The position numbers and the translations under genes are program-made. From Argopecten irradians (lineage: Eukaryota > Mollusca > Bivalvia > Pectinida > Pectinidae), in contig NC_091138.1 in NCBI RefSeq assembly GCF_041381155.1, positions 18,787,255 through 18,851,254 on the forward strand: a stretch of 64,000 nucleotides of DNA, written 5' to 3'. The notes under the pieces were generated by a model that had not been told where the DNA came from, did not search any database, and worked only from the letters and a program-made list of their open reading frames with translations. Of the stretch, positions 37,901-51,262 are shown in pieces (positions within the stretch are counted from its first letter, which is position 1; the number at the start of each line of letters is the position of its first letter).

Positions 37901-40900
37901 TACATGTGTGTGATTATCATTTACATGTGTGTGATTATCCTTTACATGTGTATGATTATCCTTTACATGTGTATGAGTATACTTTACATCCTTTACATGT
38001 GTATGATTATCCTTTACATGTGTATGGTTATCATTTACATGTGTGTGATTATCATTTACATGTGTATGATTATCCTTTACATGTGTATGATTATCCTTTA
38101 CATGTGTATGATTATACTTTACATGTGAATGATTATACTTTACATGTGTATGGTTATCCTTTACATGTGTATGGTTATCATTTACATGTGTGTGTGATTA
38201 TCATTTACATGTGTATGATTATCCTTTACATGTGTATGATTATCCTTTACATGTGTATGATTATACTTTACATGTGTATGATTATACTTTACATGTGTGT
38301 GATTATCCTTTACATGTGTATGGTTATACTTTACATGTGTATGATTATACTTTACATGTGTATGATTATACTTTACATGTGTGTGATTATACTTTACATG
38401 TGTATGGTTATCCTTTACATGTGTATGGTTATCATTTACATGTGTGTGATTATCATTTACATGTGTATGATTATACTTTACATGTGTATGATTATCCTTT
38501 ACATGTGTATGATTATACTTTACATGTGTATGATTATACTTTACATGTGTGTGATTATCCTTTACATGTGTATGGTTATACTTTACATGTGTATGATTAT
38601 CCTTTACATGTGTGTGATTATCCTTAACATGTGTGTGATTATCCTTTACATGTGTGTGATTATACTTTACATGTGTATGATTATACTTTACATGTGTGTG
38701 GTTATCATTTACATGTGTATGGTTATCCTTTACATGTGTATGATTATACTTTACATGTGTATGATTATACTTTACATGTGTGTGATTATCATTTACATGT
38801 GTATGGTTATACTTTACATGTGTATGATTATCCTTTACATGTGTGTGATTATCCTTAACATGTGTGTGATTATCCTTTACATGTGTGTGATTATACTTTA
38901 CATGTGTGTGATTATCCTTTACATGTGTATGATTATCCTTTACATGTGTATGATTATCCTTTACATGTGTATGATTATCCTTTACATGTGTGTGATTATC
39001 CTTTACATGTGTATGATTATACTTTACATGTGTATGGTTTATACTTTACATGTGTATGATTATCCTTTACATGTGTATGATTATCCTTTACATGTGTATC
39101 ATTATCCTTTACATGTGTATGATTATCCTTTACATGTGTGTGATTATCCTTTACATGTGTATGATTATCCTTTACATGTGTATGGTTATACTTTACATGT
39201 GTATGATTATCCTTTACATGTGTATGATTATACTTTACATGTGTATGGTTATCCTTTACATGTGTATGGTTATCATTTACATGTGTGTGATTATCATTTA
39301 CATGTGTATGATTATACTTTACATGTGTATGATTATACTTTACATGTGTATGAGTATACTTTACATGTGTGTGATTATCCTTTACATGTGAATCATTATC
39401 CTTTACATGTGTATGATTATACTTTACATGTGTATGGTTATCCTTTACATGTGTATGGTTATCATTTACATGTGTGTGATTATCATTTACATTTGTGTAT
39501 GATTATACTTTACATGTGTGTGATTATCCTTTACATGTGTATGATTATCCTTTACATGTGTATGATTATACTTTACATGTGTATGAGTATACTTTACATG
39601 TGTGTGATTATCCTTTACATGTGAATCATTATCCTTTACATGTGTGTGATTATCCTTTACATGTGTGTGATTATCATTTATATGTGTATGATTATCCTTT
39701 ACATGTGTATGATTATCCTTTACATGTGTATGATTATACTTTACATGTGTATGATTATACTTAACATGTGTGTGATTATCCTTTACATGTGTATGATTAT
39801 CCTTTACATGTGTGTGATTATCCTGTACATGTGTATGATTATACTTTACATGTGTGTGATTATCCTTTACATGTGTGTGATTATCCTTTACATGTGTGTG
39901 ATTATCCTTTACATGTGAATCATTATCCTTTGGTGTGATTATCATGTGTGTGATTATCCTTTACATGTGTATGATTATACTTTACATGTGTGTGATTATC
40001 CTTTACATGTGTATGATTATACTTTACATGTGTATGATTATACTTTACATGTGTATGATTATACTTTACATGTGTATGATTATACTTTACATGTGTATGA
40101 TTATCCTTTACATGTGTATGATTATCCTTTACATGTGTATGATTATCCTTTACATGTGTATGATTATCCTTTACATGTGTGTGATTATCCTTTACATGTG
40201 TATGATTATACTTTACATGTGTATGATTATACTTAACATGTGTATGAGTATACTATACATGTGTGTGATTATCCTTTACATGTGAATCATTATCCTTTAC
40301 ATGTGTGTGATTATCCTTTACATGTGTATGATTATCCTTTACATGTGTATGATTATACTTTACATGTGTGTGATTATCCTTTACATGTGTGTGATTATAC
40401 TTTACATGTGTGTGATTATCCTTTACATGTGAATCATTATCCTTTACATGTGTATGATTATCCTTTACATGTGTATGATTATCCTTAACATGCGTGTGAT
40501 TATCCTTTACATGTGTGTGATTATCCTTTACATGTGTGTGATTATCCTTTACATGTGTGTGATTATCATTTATATGTGTATGATTATCCTTTACATGTTT
40601 ATGATTATCCTTTACATGTGTATGATTATACTTTACATGTGTATGATTATACTTAACATGTGTGTGATTATCCTTTACATGCGTATGATTATCCTTTACA
40701 TGTGTGTGATTATCCTTTACATGTGTGTGATTATCCTTTACATGTGTGTGATTATCCTTTACATGTGTGTGATTATCCTTTACATGTGAATCATTATCCT
40801 TTACATGTGTGTGATTATCCTTTACATGTGTATGATTATACTTTACATGTGTGTGATTATTATTTACATGTGTATGATTATACTTTACATGTGTATGATT

Positions 40901-43900
40901 ATACTTTACATGTGTATGATTATACTTTACATGTGTATGATTATCCTTTACATGTGTATGATTATCCTTTACATGTGTATGATTATACTTTACATGTGTA
41001 TGATTATACTTTACATGTGTGTGTGATTATCCTTTACATGTGTTATGGTTATACTTTACATGTGTATGATTATACTTTACATGTGTATGATTATACTTTA
41101 CATGTGTGTGATTATACTTTACATGTGTATGGTTATCCTTTACATGTGTATGGTTATCATTTACATGTGTGTGATTTATCATTTACATGTGTATGATTAT
41201 ACTTTACATGTGTATGATTATCCTTTACATGTGTATGATTATACTTTACATGTGTATGATTATACTTTACATGTGTGTGATTATCCTTTACATGTGTATG
41301 GGTTATACTTTACATGTGTATGATTATCCTTTACATGTGTGTGATTATCCTTTACATGTGTATGGTTATACTTTACATGTGTATGATTATCATTTACATG
41401 TGTATGATTATCCTTTACATGTGTATGATTATCCTTTACATGTGTATGATTATACTTTACATGTGTATGATTATACTTTACATGTGTGTGATTATCATTT
41501 ACATGTGTATGGTTATACTTTACATGTGTATGATTATCCTTTACATGTGTGTGATTATCCTTTACATGTGTATGATTATCCTTTACATGTGTATGGTTAT
41601 ACTTTACATGTGTATGATTATCCTTTACATGTGTATGATTATACTTTACATGTGTATGGTTATCCTTTACATGTGTATGGTTATCATTTACATGTGTGTG
41701 ATTATCATTTACATGTGTATGATTATACTTTACATGTGTATGATTATACTTTACATGTGTATGAGTATACTTTACATGTGTGTGATTATCCTTTACATGT
41801 GAATCATTATCCTTTACATGTGTATGATTATACTTTACATGTGTATGGTTATCCTTTACATGTGTATGGTTATCATTTACATGTGTGTGATTATCATTTA
41901 CATGTGTATGATTATACTTTACATGTGTGTGATTATCCTTTACATGTGTATGATTATCCTTTACATGTGTATGATTATACTTTACATGTGTATGAGTATA
42001 CTTTACATGTGTGTGATTATCCTTTACATGTGAATCATTATCCTTTACATGTGTGTGATTATCCTTTACATGTGTGTGTGATTATCATTTATATGTGTAT
42101 GATTATCCTTTACATGTGTATGATTATCCTTTACATGTGTATGATTATACTTTACATGTGTATGATTATACTTAACATGTGTGTGATTATCCTTTACATG
42201 TGTATGATTATCCTTTACATGTGTGTGATTATCCTTTACATGTGTGTGATTATCCTTTACATGTGTGTGATTATCCTTTACATGTGTGTGATTATCCTTT
42301 ACATGTGAATCATTATCCTTTACATGTGTGTGATTATCCTTTACATGTGTATGATTATACTTTACATGTGTGTGATTATCCTTTACATGTGTATGATTAT
42401 ACTTTACATGTGTATGATTATACTTTACATGTGTATGTGTATATTATACTTTACATGTGTATGATTATACTTTACATGTGTATGATTATCCTTTACATGT
42501 GTATGATTATCCTTTACATGTGTATGATTATCCTTTACATGTGTATGATTATCCTTTACATGTGTGTGATTATCCTTTACATGTGTATGATTATCCTTTA
42601 CATGTGTATGATTATACTTAACATGTGTATGAGTATACTATACATGTGTGTGATTATCCTTTACATGTGAATCATTATCCTTTACATGTGTGTGATTATC
42701 CTTTACATGTGTATGATTATCCTTTACATGTGTGTGATTATCCTTTACATGTGTATGATTATCCTTTACATGTGTATGATTATACTTTACATGTGTGTGA
42801 TTATCCTTAACATGTGTGTGATTATACTTTTACATGTGTGTGATTATCCTTTACATGTGAATCATTATCCTTTACATGTGTATGATTATCCTTTACATGT
42901 GTATGATTATCCTTTACATGTGTATGATTATCCTTTACATGTGTATGGTTATACTTTACATGTGTATGATTATCCTTTACATGTGTATGATTATCCTTAA
43001 CATGTGTGTGATTATCCTTTACATGTGTGTGATTATCCTTTACATGTGTCTGATTATCCTTTACATGTGTATGATTATCATTTATATGTGTATGATTATC
43101 CTTTACATGTTTATGATTATCCTTTACATGTGTATGATTATACTTTACATGTGTATGATTATACTTAACATGTGTGTGATTATCCTTTACATGCGTATGA
43201 TTATCCTTTACATGTGTGTGATTATCCTTTACATGTGTGTGATTATCCTTTACATGTGTGTGATTATCCTTTACATGTGTGTGATTATCCTTTACATGTG
43301 TATGATTATCCTTTACATGTGTGTGATTATCCTTTACATGTGTATGATTATCCTTTACATGTGTATGATTATCCTTTACATGTGTATGATTATCCTTTAC
43401 ATGTGTATGATTATCCTTTACATGTGTATGATTATCCTTTACATGTGTATGATTATCCTTTACATGTGTATGATTATCCTTTACATGTGTATGATTATCC
43501 TTTACATGTGTATGATTATCCTTTACATGTGTATGATTATCCTTTACATGTGTATGATTATCCTTTACATGTGTATGATTATCCTTTACATGTGTATGAT
43601 TATCCTTTACATGTGTATGATTATCCTTTACATGTGTGTGATTATCCTTTACATGTGTATGATTATCCTTTACATGTGTATGATTATCCTTTACATGTGT
43701 ATGATTATCCTTTACCATGTGTGTGATTATACTTTACATGTGTTGTTATCCTTTACATGTGTGTGATTATCCTTTACATGTGTATGATTATCCTTTACAT
43801 GTGTATGATTATCCTTTACATGTGTATGATTATCCTTTACATGTGTGTGATTATCCTTTACATGTGTGTGATTATCTTTTACATGTGTGTGATTATCCTT

Positions 43901-46900
43901 TACATGTGTGTGATTATCCTTTACATGTGTGTGATTATCCTTTACATGTGTGTGATTATCCTTTACATGTGTGTGATTATCCTTTACATGTGTATGATTA
44001 TCCTTTACATGTGTGTGATTATCCTTTACATGTGTGTGATTATCCTTTACATGTGTGTGATTATCCTTTACATGTGTATGATTATCCTTTACATGTGTAT
44101 GATTATCCTTTACATGTGTATGATTATCCTTTACATGTGTGTGATTATCCTTTACATGTGTGTGATTATCCTTTACATGTGTATGATTATCCTTTACATG
44201 TGTATGATTATCCTTTACATGTGTATGATTATCCTTTACATGTGTGTGATTATCCTTTACATGTGTATGATTATCCTTTACATGTGTATGATTATCCTTT
44301 ACATGTGTGTGATTATCCTTTACATGTGTATGATTATCCTTTACATGTGTATGTATGATTATCCTTTACATGTGTATGGTTATCCTTTACATGTGTATGA
44401 TTATCCTTTACATGTGTGTGATTATCCTTTACATGTGTGTGATTATCCTTTACATGTGTGTGATTATCCTTTACATGTGTGTGATTATCCTCTTACATGT
44501 GTATGATTATCCTTTACATGTGTATGATTATCCTTTACATGTGTATGATTATCCTTTACATGTGTGTGATTATCCTTTACATGTGTATGATTATCCTTTA
44601 CATGTGTGTGATTATCCTTTACATGTGTGTGATTATCCTTTACATGTGTGTGATTATCCTTTACATGTGTGTGATTATCCTTTACATGTGTGTGATTATC
44701 CTTTACATGTGTATGATTATCCTTTACATGTGTGTGATTATCCTTTACATGTGTATGATTATCCTTTACATGTGTATGATTATCCTTTACATGTGTATGA
44801 TTATCCTTTACATGTGTATGATTATCCTTTACATGTGTGTGATTATCCTTTACATGTGAATCATTATCCTTTACATGTGTATGATTATCCTTTACATGTG
44901 AATCATTATCCTTTACATGTGAATGATTATCCTTTACATGTGTATGATTATCCTTTACATGTGTATGATTATCCTTTACATGTGTATGATTATCCTTTAC
45001 ATGTGTATGATTATCCTTTACATGTGTGTGATTATCCTTTACATGTGTATGATTATCCTTTACATGTGTATGATTATCCTTTACATGTGTATGATTATCC
45101 TTTACATGTGTATGATTATCCTTTACATGTGTATGATTATCCTTTACATGTGTATGATTATACTTTACATGTGTATGATTATCCTTTACATGTGTATGAT
45201 TATCCTTTACATGTGTATGATTATCCTTTACATGTGTATGATTATCCTTTACATGTGTATGATTATCCTTTACATGTGTATGATTATCCTTTACATGTGT
45301 ATGATTATCCTTTACATGTGTATGATTATACTTTACATGTGTATGATTATCCTTTACATGTGTATGATTATACTTTACATGTGTATGATTATCCTTTACA
45401 TGTGTATGATTATCCTTTACATGTGTATGATTATCCTTTACATGTGTATGATTATCCTTTACATGTGTATGATTATCCTTGACGACCACCAGATACCTAC
45501 TACCACAACATGGTGACTGTGGTGTGTTTAGCACTGCTAAGTTGTCTACTTTACTTCTACTACAAAGTCCTCACCGTTGAGCCAGGTACGTGTTCATATA
45601 GATTGATTAGTTTTACCAAAAAAAACCCAGAAAATCAGATTAAATATTTACTGAGGATATACAATCATTGAATGTTAGAGAGTACAATATAATTATTATA
45701 AAAGTACAGGCTGTTATTACTATATATTTACAAGCTAATTACAAAAAAACAGAGAGTTTGGATGGTAATCTGATTATAACGTAACATTTTATTGAATTCA
45801 TAGGCATTGTTGTACTGTATTGCCTACCACAATACCAGGGGAAAAAAACATTAAATTTTAATTTGGAGTGACTGTGATGATATTCTAAATGATTATATAA
45901 TAGATTAGCTTGAGTAATTAAAGATGGACTGGATCATTTGTCTATGGAAATAAATTAAGAGAAAAGGACATTTCTTCATCTTTATATCAGGGCTGAGATC
46001 TTCAATACCAGTATAAAATTTATACTACAAATGGTATTGTATGTACTAATGTCTATCTTTAGGGAGGAGGGTTACAGTATTTAGTGATAATTTTAGGTAG
46101 ATTTATGAATTTCTAGGACTTCATACTATAATCTGAATTTTCAGTTTACATGAATGAAAAAAATGTAATACAGTACTTGACACTGTGTATTGTTGTACAA
46201 TAGGTCGGGTGACACAGTCTATCCTTGACAAGGAGACCGGGAAGCCCATGACTATAGTCGATCTATGTATTCCTCATCGTAAGATTGACCTGCTGTGTGT
46301 CCACTGTAATGTAAGTATAGACCCAATCATATTTCATGGGCGGAGGAAAGTTTCCTCGTACTCAATGTTAACTTTCACTTCTGCTGATGAGAACTATGTA
46401 AGGCGAGGGGGACAGGGGGAGTACACTTAGGAATTAAAACACACACAATAAATTATCAAATAGAATCCAATAAATAAAGTGTTTTAAACTGATGGCCTCA
46501 TTTGTACCCATTTAGTTTAATAAGCTATGAATTCTCTTTACTATTCTATTCAGTACTTTCTATGAAAATATAAGATTCTTGTTCTTGATAGTCAGTTTTA
46601 CATTGGTGGTGATGTTCTGACATATTACCACTAGCACTAGCCTCTTGGTCACAAGTTTGAGTCCCATGTGGGTCAGTAGCCAGGAACTGATCACTGTTTT
46701 TTCTCTTAGTACTCCGGCTTTCCTCCACTAACAAACCTGACACCTCATTAAATGATCCTGGCCATTAATCGGACGTTTTGAAACTGATAATAAATAATTT
46801 TCCATCACCTTTAGTATTGTAATGATCAAAGGATGTTAATTTGTACATAACACATGACTTTGTAAGAAATAGTCTTATGATAAGGTGACGGGTTGTCATC

Positions 46901-47625
46901 GTACAACAAATGGGTTAGTAGTAGGATATTGGGCGGGTGATTGAAGGTCACCACATACATAAAATACCATTGTGTTACAATGTCTGAAGCTTAGAAATTA
47001 ATTTCTCTGAAATCCCTGTTGTTTGTTTATTTTTACAGATTGTAATATCTTTGTTTATATTTACAAATTGTAATATTTTAAAATCTCTGTTTATATTTAA
47101 AGATTGTAAAATCTCTGTTTATATTTACAGATTGTAAGATCTCTTTTATATTTACAGATTGTAAGATCTCCCCTTACCAAGCACTGTAAGTTATGTGAGA
47201 AGTGCTACCATCAGATGGACCATCATTGCCTTTTCTTGCTCCGCTGCATTGCCAAAGACAACCGCACCATGTTTGTGTGGTTCATCACGTTTGTGATGAT
47301 GTGTATGTTGATTTTCCTGGTCCAGATTGGCCTGTACTGTTCCATCATATATCCCGATAAGGCGGTCGGAGCCATGCTGTATTACATGTTCTGGTCGGAC
47401 GGCTGGGTTTTCTCCATGGCTGTTATGAACATTGGCTCCCTAATTTGGGGCATGAACTTGCTGAGATACCAACTGAACCTTGTATCTAAAGGTTACACCA
47501 CAGTATTCCGGGGCAGTGAGAGCATTCTAACCTCTAACGAGCGTCTGTTGAACATCATGTACTTTCTGCTAGGGTATGAACCATTTGCTCAGGATCCATT
47601 ATTTTGTGCGCAGTATGCTGTCTGA
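28906..47625 (+). CDS. Ankyrin-repeat DHHC palmitoyltransferase (HIP14/ZDHHC13-17-like), 9 exons
   Basis: Exons: 28906-29092, 30544-30790, 31157-31286, 31600-31778, 32153-32392, 33490-33572, 45493-45585, 46204-46310, 47158-47625 (577 aa; HIP14 relatives are about 620-630). Residues ~35-260 are five to six ankyrin repeats (GQTALHKACLMGD, DETPVHYACKRG, LQTPLHIVCQYGH, GNTPLHVAAREG). Four membrane helices follow, then the Cys-rich domain, then two more helices, the six-helix plan of HIP14. The zinc-ligand spacing is canonical (CVHC-x9-HC-x2-C, then DHHC at ~443-446, x5, C). S-acylation of cytosolic cysteines at Golgi-type membranes is expected. The usual 'DHHCPW' is DHHCLF and the TTxE motif reads TTVF. 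The start is the first Met after an in-frame stop at 28876. The end is uncertain: a GT at 47574 could be a donor to a further exon. The acceptor of exon 7 (45493) is inferred from phase. Confidence 0.85.
29541..29875 (+). mobile_element. tRNA-derived SINE, tandem dimer
   Basis: 29573-29641 looks like a tRNA: A-box-like 'tagctcagtcagtagag' and B-box 'ggttcgaatcc', with acceptor-like ends (accaggt / atctgg), but no proper anticodon stem. The preceding 'gcgggattkgactgggtc' recurs 232 bp downstream (29541 and 29773), followed by a second, truncated tRNA-like head. It lies in intron 1 of the DHHC gene. A functional tRNA gene is unlikely. Confidence 0.7.
32835..33513 (+). repeat. 52-bp tandem array of splice acceptors before exon 6 of the DHHC gene
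   Basis: Thirteen copies of gactttgtag|ttggcc occur at a 52-bp period (ttgg at 32867, 32919, 32971 ... 33438, 33490). Only the last continues as open exon (WPNPIYAGMFGAG). Each unit consists of the acceptor with its T-rich tract and about 20 bp of the exon start. The three most 3' copies match the true exon best ('cctaaccc' instead of 'ccttaccc'). Confidence 0.95.
34115..34690. mobile_element. TTAA-bounded MITE, ~576 bp
   Basis: Terminal inverted repeats ttaaagggacaattca (34115-34130) and tgaattgtccctttaa (34675-34690). The outer TTAA may be the target duplication, as in piggyBac-type elements. No coding capacity. A short relative occurs at 59916-60065. Confidence 0.8.
34725..35440 (-). mobile_element. 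Minus-strand relative of the palindrome-headed repeat element
   Basis: It ends with 'caagatccctctgggattt', the inverse of the head at 15.7 kb. Upstream are diverged units with 'aagatggctgactggcaact' and 'catcttggattttgat'. It is older and shorter than the 15.7-kb copy and lies in DHHC intron 6. Confidence 0.55.
35520..35690 (-). mobile_element. Solo end of the 'aggcccagagggcct' family
   Basis: 'tacaggccctctgggccact' near 35660 is the inverse of the head seen near 21316. The upstream 150 bp has no internal repeats, so this looks like a decayed or truncated copy. Confidence 0.4.
35700..37433. other. DHHC intron 6, no feature seen
   Basis: AT-rich intron sequence. I see no ORF, RNA gene or clear repeat in it. 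Confidence 0.4.
37434..45481 (+). repeat. 8-kb minisatellite of a 21-bp unit
   Basis: About 380 copies of atgtgtatgattatcctttac, with recurring variants (gtgtgat, tcattt, tacttt, gaatcat). The first ~100 bp is a longer two-copy unit containing 'gatagtaaatatttacacag'. Since 21 is a multiple of three and the unit lacks stops, several frames are open on both strands (MCMIILY, DYPLHVY, KDNHTHV heptads). These are not genes. It fills most of DHHC intron 6 and stops 11 bp before the next exon. Confidence 0.98.
47037..47165 (+). repeat. Repeated acceptor-like units before exon 9 of the DHHC gene
   Basis: 'tatttacag|attgta' or near variants precede 47039, ~47066, 47103, 47131 and 47158. The last is the chosen acceptor. 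The one before 47131 is equally good and 27 bp upstream, keeping frame. The 47103 copy has aag and is out of frame with the rest. Confidence 0.75.
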
Positions 47626-48035
47626 GGGCATACAGATAATTCAAAAAATGTTTAAACTGGAAATGCTTTATTACTGGTGATTGTAATTGTATATGACAGA
47701 GTTATCTGTCCTTGTGGTTAGGTACTGATTGTTTATGAGGGCAACATAATATTTTTCAAAGAATAATACATAATTTTCATTCCCAAATTAATTAAGTCAT
47801 AGTCATTACCAACCCACAAGGGAAGATAACTCTGTAATATGCAATACACAAGATGAATTGTGTTGTTATGGTTACCTGCTGATTGTTGCCAGGGTACAAG
47901 TGAAGTGTTTTCGTTACAAATTAAGTTATAACTGCCAGTATGAACAAGTAGTTGATGCCAGTACAGAAATGGACTGGTTTTAATGATGTGATGTCTGTTT
48001 TATCTCTGTCGGAATAAAAATGAATTTCTGTGTTG
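47626..48035 (+). terminator. Possible 3' UTR and polyadenylation signal of the DHHC gene
   Basis: AATAAA at about 48013 ('cggaataaaaatg') lies 390 bp after the stop codon at 47623-47625. Inference only; it holds only if exon 9 is the last exon. Confidence 0.3.
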
Positions 48036-51000
48036 GACAACAATATGTAATCAATACATGTGTAGAAATGTGCCCTTACAATATCTACAAAGATTGTACT
48101 ACAAGTGTACTGTGCCAAAACTTACAGAATCAGCATCTCAGTCTTTACATTACCCGGTATAAAGTTTTATTTCTGAAAAATCTCAAAGTCATTATGATGG
48201 GATCAACTACGCTAATTAAGCTCATAACTTTTTCTTTAGTCCATGGCATCATAGTATAAAGTGGAGCGTAGATTTTGTATTTGTGTGTATTTGTTAGTGT
48301 TTTATATGATTTTTCTAGGTTCCTTTAGGAATACCTTGACAAAAAAATTGTTTTTGTGCTACAAGTACATGACTGGTGTTTTTGCATCTAAAATTTATTT
48401 CTTATTTACTTTTTAAAGCTTTAGGTTGTGTTCTTGCCATGACTGACTCTGTAACTGACCATAATTATTAGTGTTAATATTTGTATGTATATTTATAAAC
48501 AGATGTATGTATATACTCATATAAAGTATATATATATCTTGAACTGGACACAAATTAGTAAACATATGTAAAATACTTTTTTTTTAAAAACAGGAAATTT
48601 AAATTCTTGTTCGGGTTTAACATTTGTATACCTAGTAGTAGGCATTGTTTGGAATTATATATTTTTTTTAGATTGATTTCAATTTCAGGGCTCTTTTTTT
48701 TCTATGAAACCTTTCCTTTTTATGTAGGTTCTTTCCAAGTTGGTTAATACCATTAACAAGGATACCTTTTCTCCATTGCTCAAATCATCCATTGCTATCA
48801 TGTTTTATCCGTCATCAAGAATGTCTTGCATAATTCTTTCTTCTTTTTGAAAACGACATTAACAAAGCAATAGATATGAAGAGTTACAGATAAGTTTGAA
48901 AATGGAGCCAACTAATCAAGATTTACAGAGTTGTTGCCCTTTGTACTTTTATTTCCATTGAACCTGCAAATTGAGAAGAATGGCAGATTCTTACAGTGTA
49001 ATAATAAACACAAATACTGAAGACTCTATACAAGATTTCATCAAGCAAAATCGGCCACATTTAATATATCCAAATTTATTTGATGAATGATAAAAAGGTC
49101 CAATGATAAATGATTAATGAAAAAGGTCCACGGGTCTTTGGGATAAAACTCTTGGAAACTACCATATAGCTAGTTATTTACACAGGATAAAATGTACATG
49201 ATTTTAACTAAAAATGGTAGAGTCAAATTTTGTTGTTTTCAAATATTCACAATCTGGCTTTCAGGGTTTATATGACTCAATCATTTCTCATTATTTATTT
49301 CATGATCAAAGCCATGTCTCATAAAAATCAGGTATACAGTATATATAAATGTATGATATTTATCTTAAGGTCAGTGCAGTGTCTGTATTGCTGGGAAAAT
49401 AATTACTTTTTATTTTCATTCCACCAATTTTAATCACTGCTGTGGAAAAACACTAATTTACGTAGTGGGAGAATTTTTCTTCCATGGCTATATACCTGCA
49501 TTATTTTGTTTTCATTATCAACTACAGGTTTATAATATTGTACATCCCTGGTGTACACCATGTTACAGAGGCTGCACAGATGTGGCATTTACAAAACGGC
49601 AGGCATTAATATCAAATAATTCCTTTTAATTTTATATATATACATAACCATGATTTGTAATCTGTGATATAATCTTTCCTCAACTTTTTATTTTCCTTTG
49701 CAATCTGTTCCAATCATGTAGATTGGATTAACTCATTCACCCCTGAAAATACATTTAGGCTCTTCTACATCAAAGACTAGACTAGTCTATTATGAAATTT
49801 CAGGGGTGAATAACACTGTTGATATATGTTTTATTTTCTCCTTATAGATATACAACTACTGACCGCTGTACATGTACCAGTGTTGTACTATGGTATGTTG
49901 TTTTGTGGCGTTCCCTTCATGGTCACCAAATCTGTGATTATATGGATATAACAGTGTGAGAGTGAATGATGGTCGATCATAAAATGTTAGGCTAACCTAT
50001 AGGCTGAAAGTACTAAAAAAACAATTATTTAAAACATTCAGTTAGCAGTTATTTGGTTTTAGAGGTGAAGTGAGGTGTTTTTATCTATAATAAAAGTCGA
50101 TTTAAAAGAGAGCTACCTCAAATATCTAGGTAAAGGTGAAACCCAAAGGTAAATTTCAGGTTTAACGTGATCATAATTCTGTGAATCTAGGTCAAGGTCA
50201 TTACTGAGGAAAGTTATTCAGATTTAGGTAATTTCTAGATTTATGCCATTACATGGACAGTAATCACTCTCATCTGCTAGCATCAGTGAAGGACGGTTAC
50301 CCTGATATTTCCTCCTTTAACGCTGATGTCGATAGGATGTCTACATCATAGTACATGTAGTTAGATGTAAAGGTCAATTTGTAGTGCTAGAGCTACACTT
50401 ATATTTGTTGATACCATGCAATTGTGTTAGTATGTGTAGGTGAAGTGTTTAGAGAATGTTTGAATAAGATTCACCGATGAACATATAAAACAAAAAGGGG
50501 TGATTGTAATATGTGGTATATTATTTAGGGTGGAAATGTGTGTTTGTATGAGTTAGATGAGGTTTGATGTACATCATTATAAATACATTGATAACTGGTC
50601 TAAGTAAATGTATCATAGATACATTGTTCAGTATTTAAAGAACCAGATCTGAGACTTAAATGGGATATTATCCTGAAACTGTACTGCAATTCATATATAA
50701 ATTTATATATAGCCTGTACTTATGGATGTGATCATAAGAAATCTCAATAAAATCATGATGTGTGCATTATGTTGTACTTATGTTTATGATAGATTATTGG
50801 GACTAAACATCATTATAGAAATTTTAGGATAAGATGTGTCTGTACAGAAGGCATATACAAAGGTAATACAATAGGTTTTCTGGAACAAATAATCATACCT
50901 TGTCTTCACTCCATTGCCAATAACCATGAAACACTTATAAGGAATTTGATGTATTTCTTTCAGTGCCACATGTGCTACCTTGAATATCACCTTGACCTAC

Positions 51001-51262
51001 TTTAATAGATTTATATTTACCTTCACACTGATCTGAATGGAAATGTTACCCCAAGCCCTCCACCTCTGGGTCACAAGTTCTACCCCATGTGGGACAGTTC
51101 CCAGATACAGACCGTTAAATGATCCAGACTACTAAAGGAAATAGTTTTTGGAAATCCTTTTCAATTTGGAGTTTAAATTGATTTCTTAATATATCCTTCA
51201 TAACCAACCAAATATGTAATAAGCTGTACATGTTTCTCTCTAATTTTGATCAGAATCATTAC
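48036..51262. other. Intergenic, mostly featureless
   Basis: AT-rich sequence without a convincing ORF. It contains one hairpin element (49728-49815). A possible further DHHC exon could lie here (an acceptor-like 'ctccttatag' at about 49846), but the peptide it would add is not persuasive. Confidence 0.35.
49728..49815. mobile_element. Small hairpin element (best-preserved copy)
   Basis: Ends 'attcacccctgaaaat' and 'atttcaggggtgaata' are inverted repeats around 'ggctcttctacatcaaagac'. It is the intact-looking member of the family also seen at 2.7 and 10.5 kb. Confidence 0.6.

Noticed and set aside
37434..45481. CRISPR-like array
   Set aside because: Direct 21-bp repeats without unique spacers in a spliced eukaryotic gene.
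37436..45534. Dozens of long open frames on both strands (MCMIILY, DYPLHVY, KDNHTHV heptad proteins, up to 579 codons)
   Set aside because: They are readings of a 21-bp repeat without stop codons, lie inside an intron, and have no unique sequence or start context.
49847..49946. Terminal exon of the DHHC gene
   Set aside because: An acceptor-like site fits the phase of a possible donor at 47574, but the resulting peptide (GYTTTDRCTC...) is unconvincing. I ended the CDS at 47625 and flagged the doubt.
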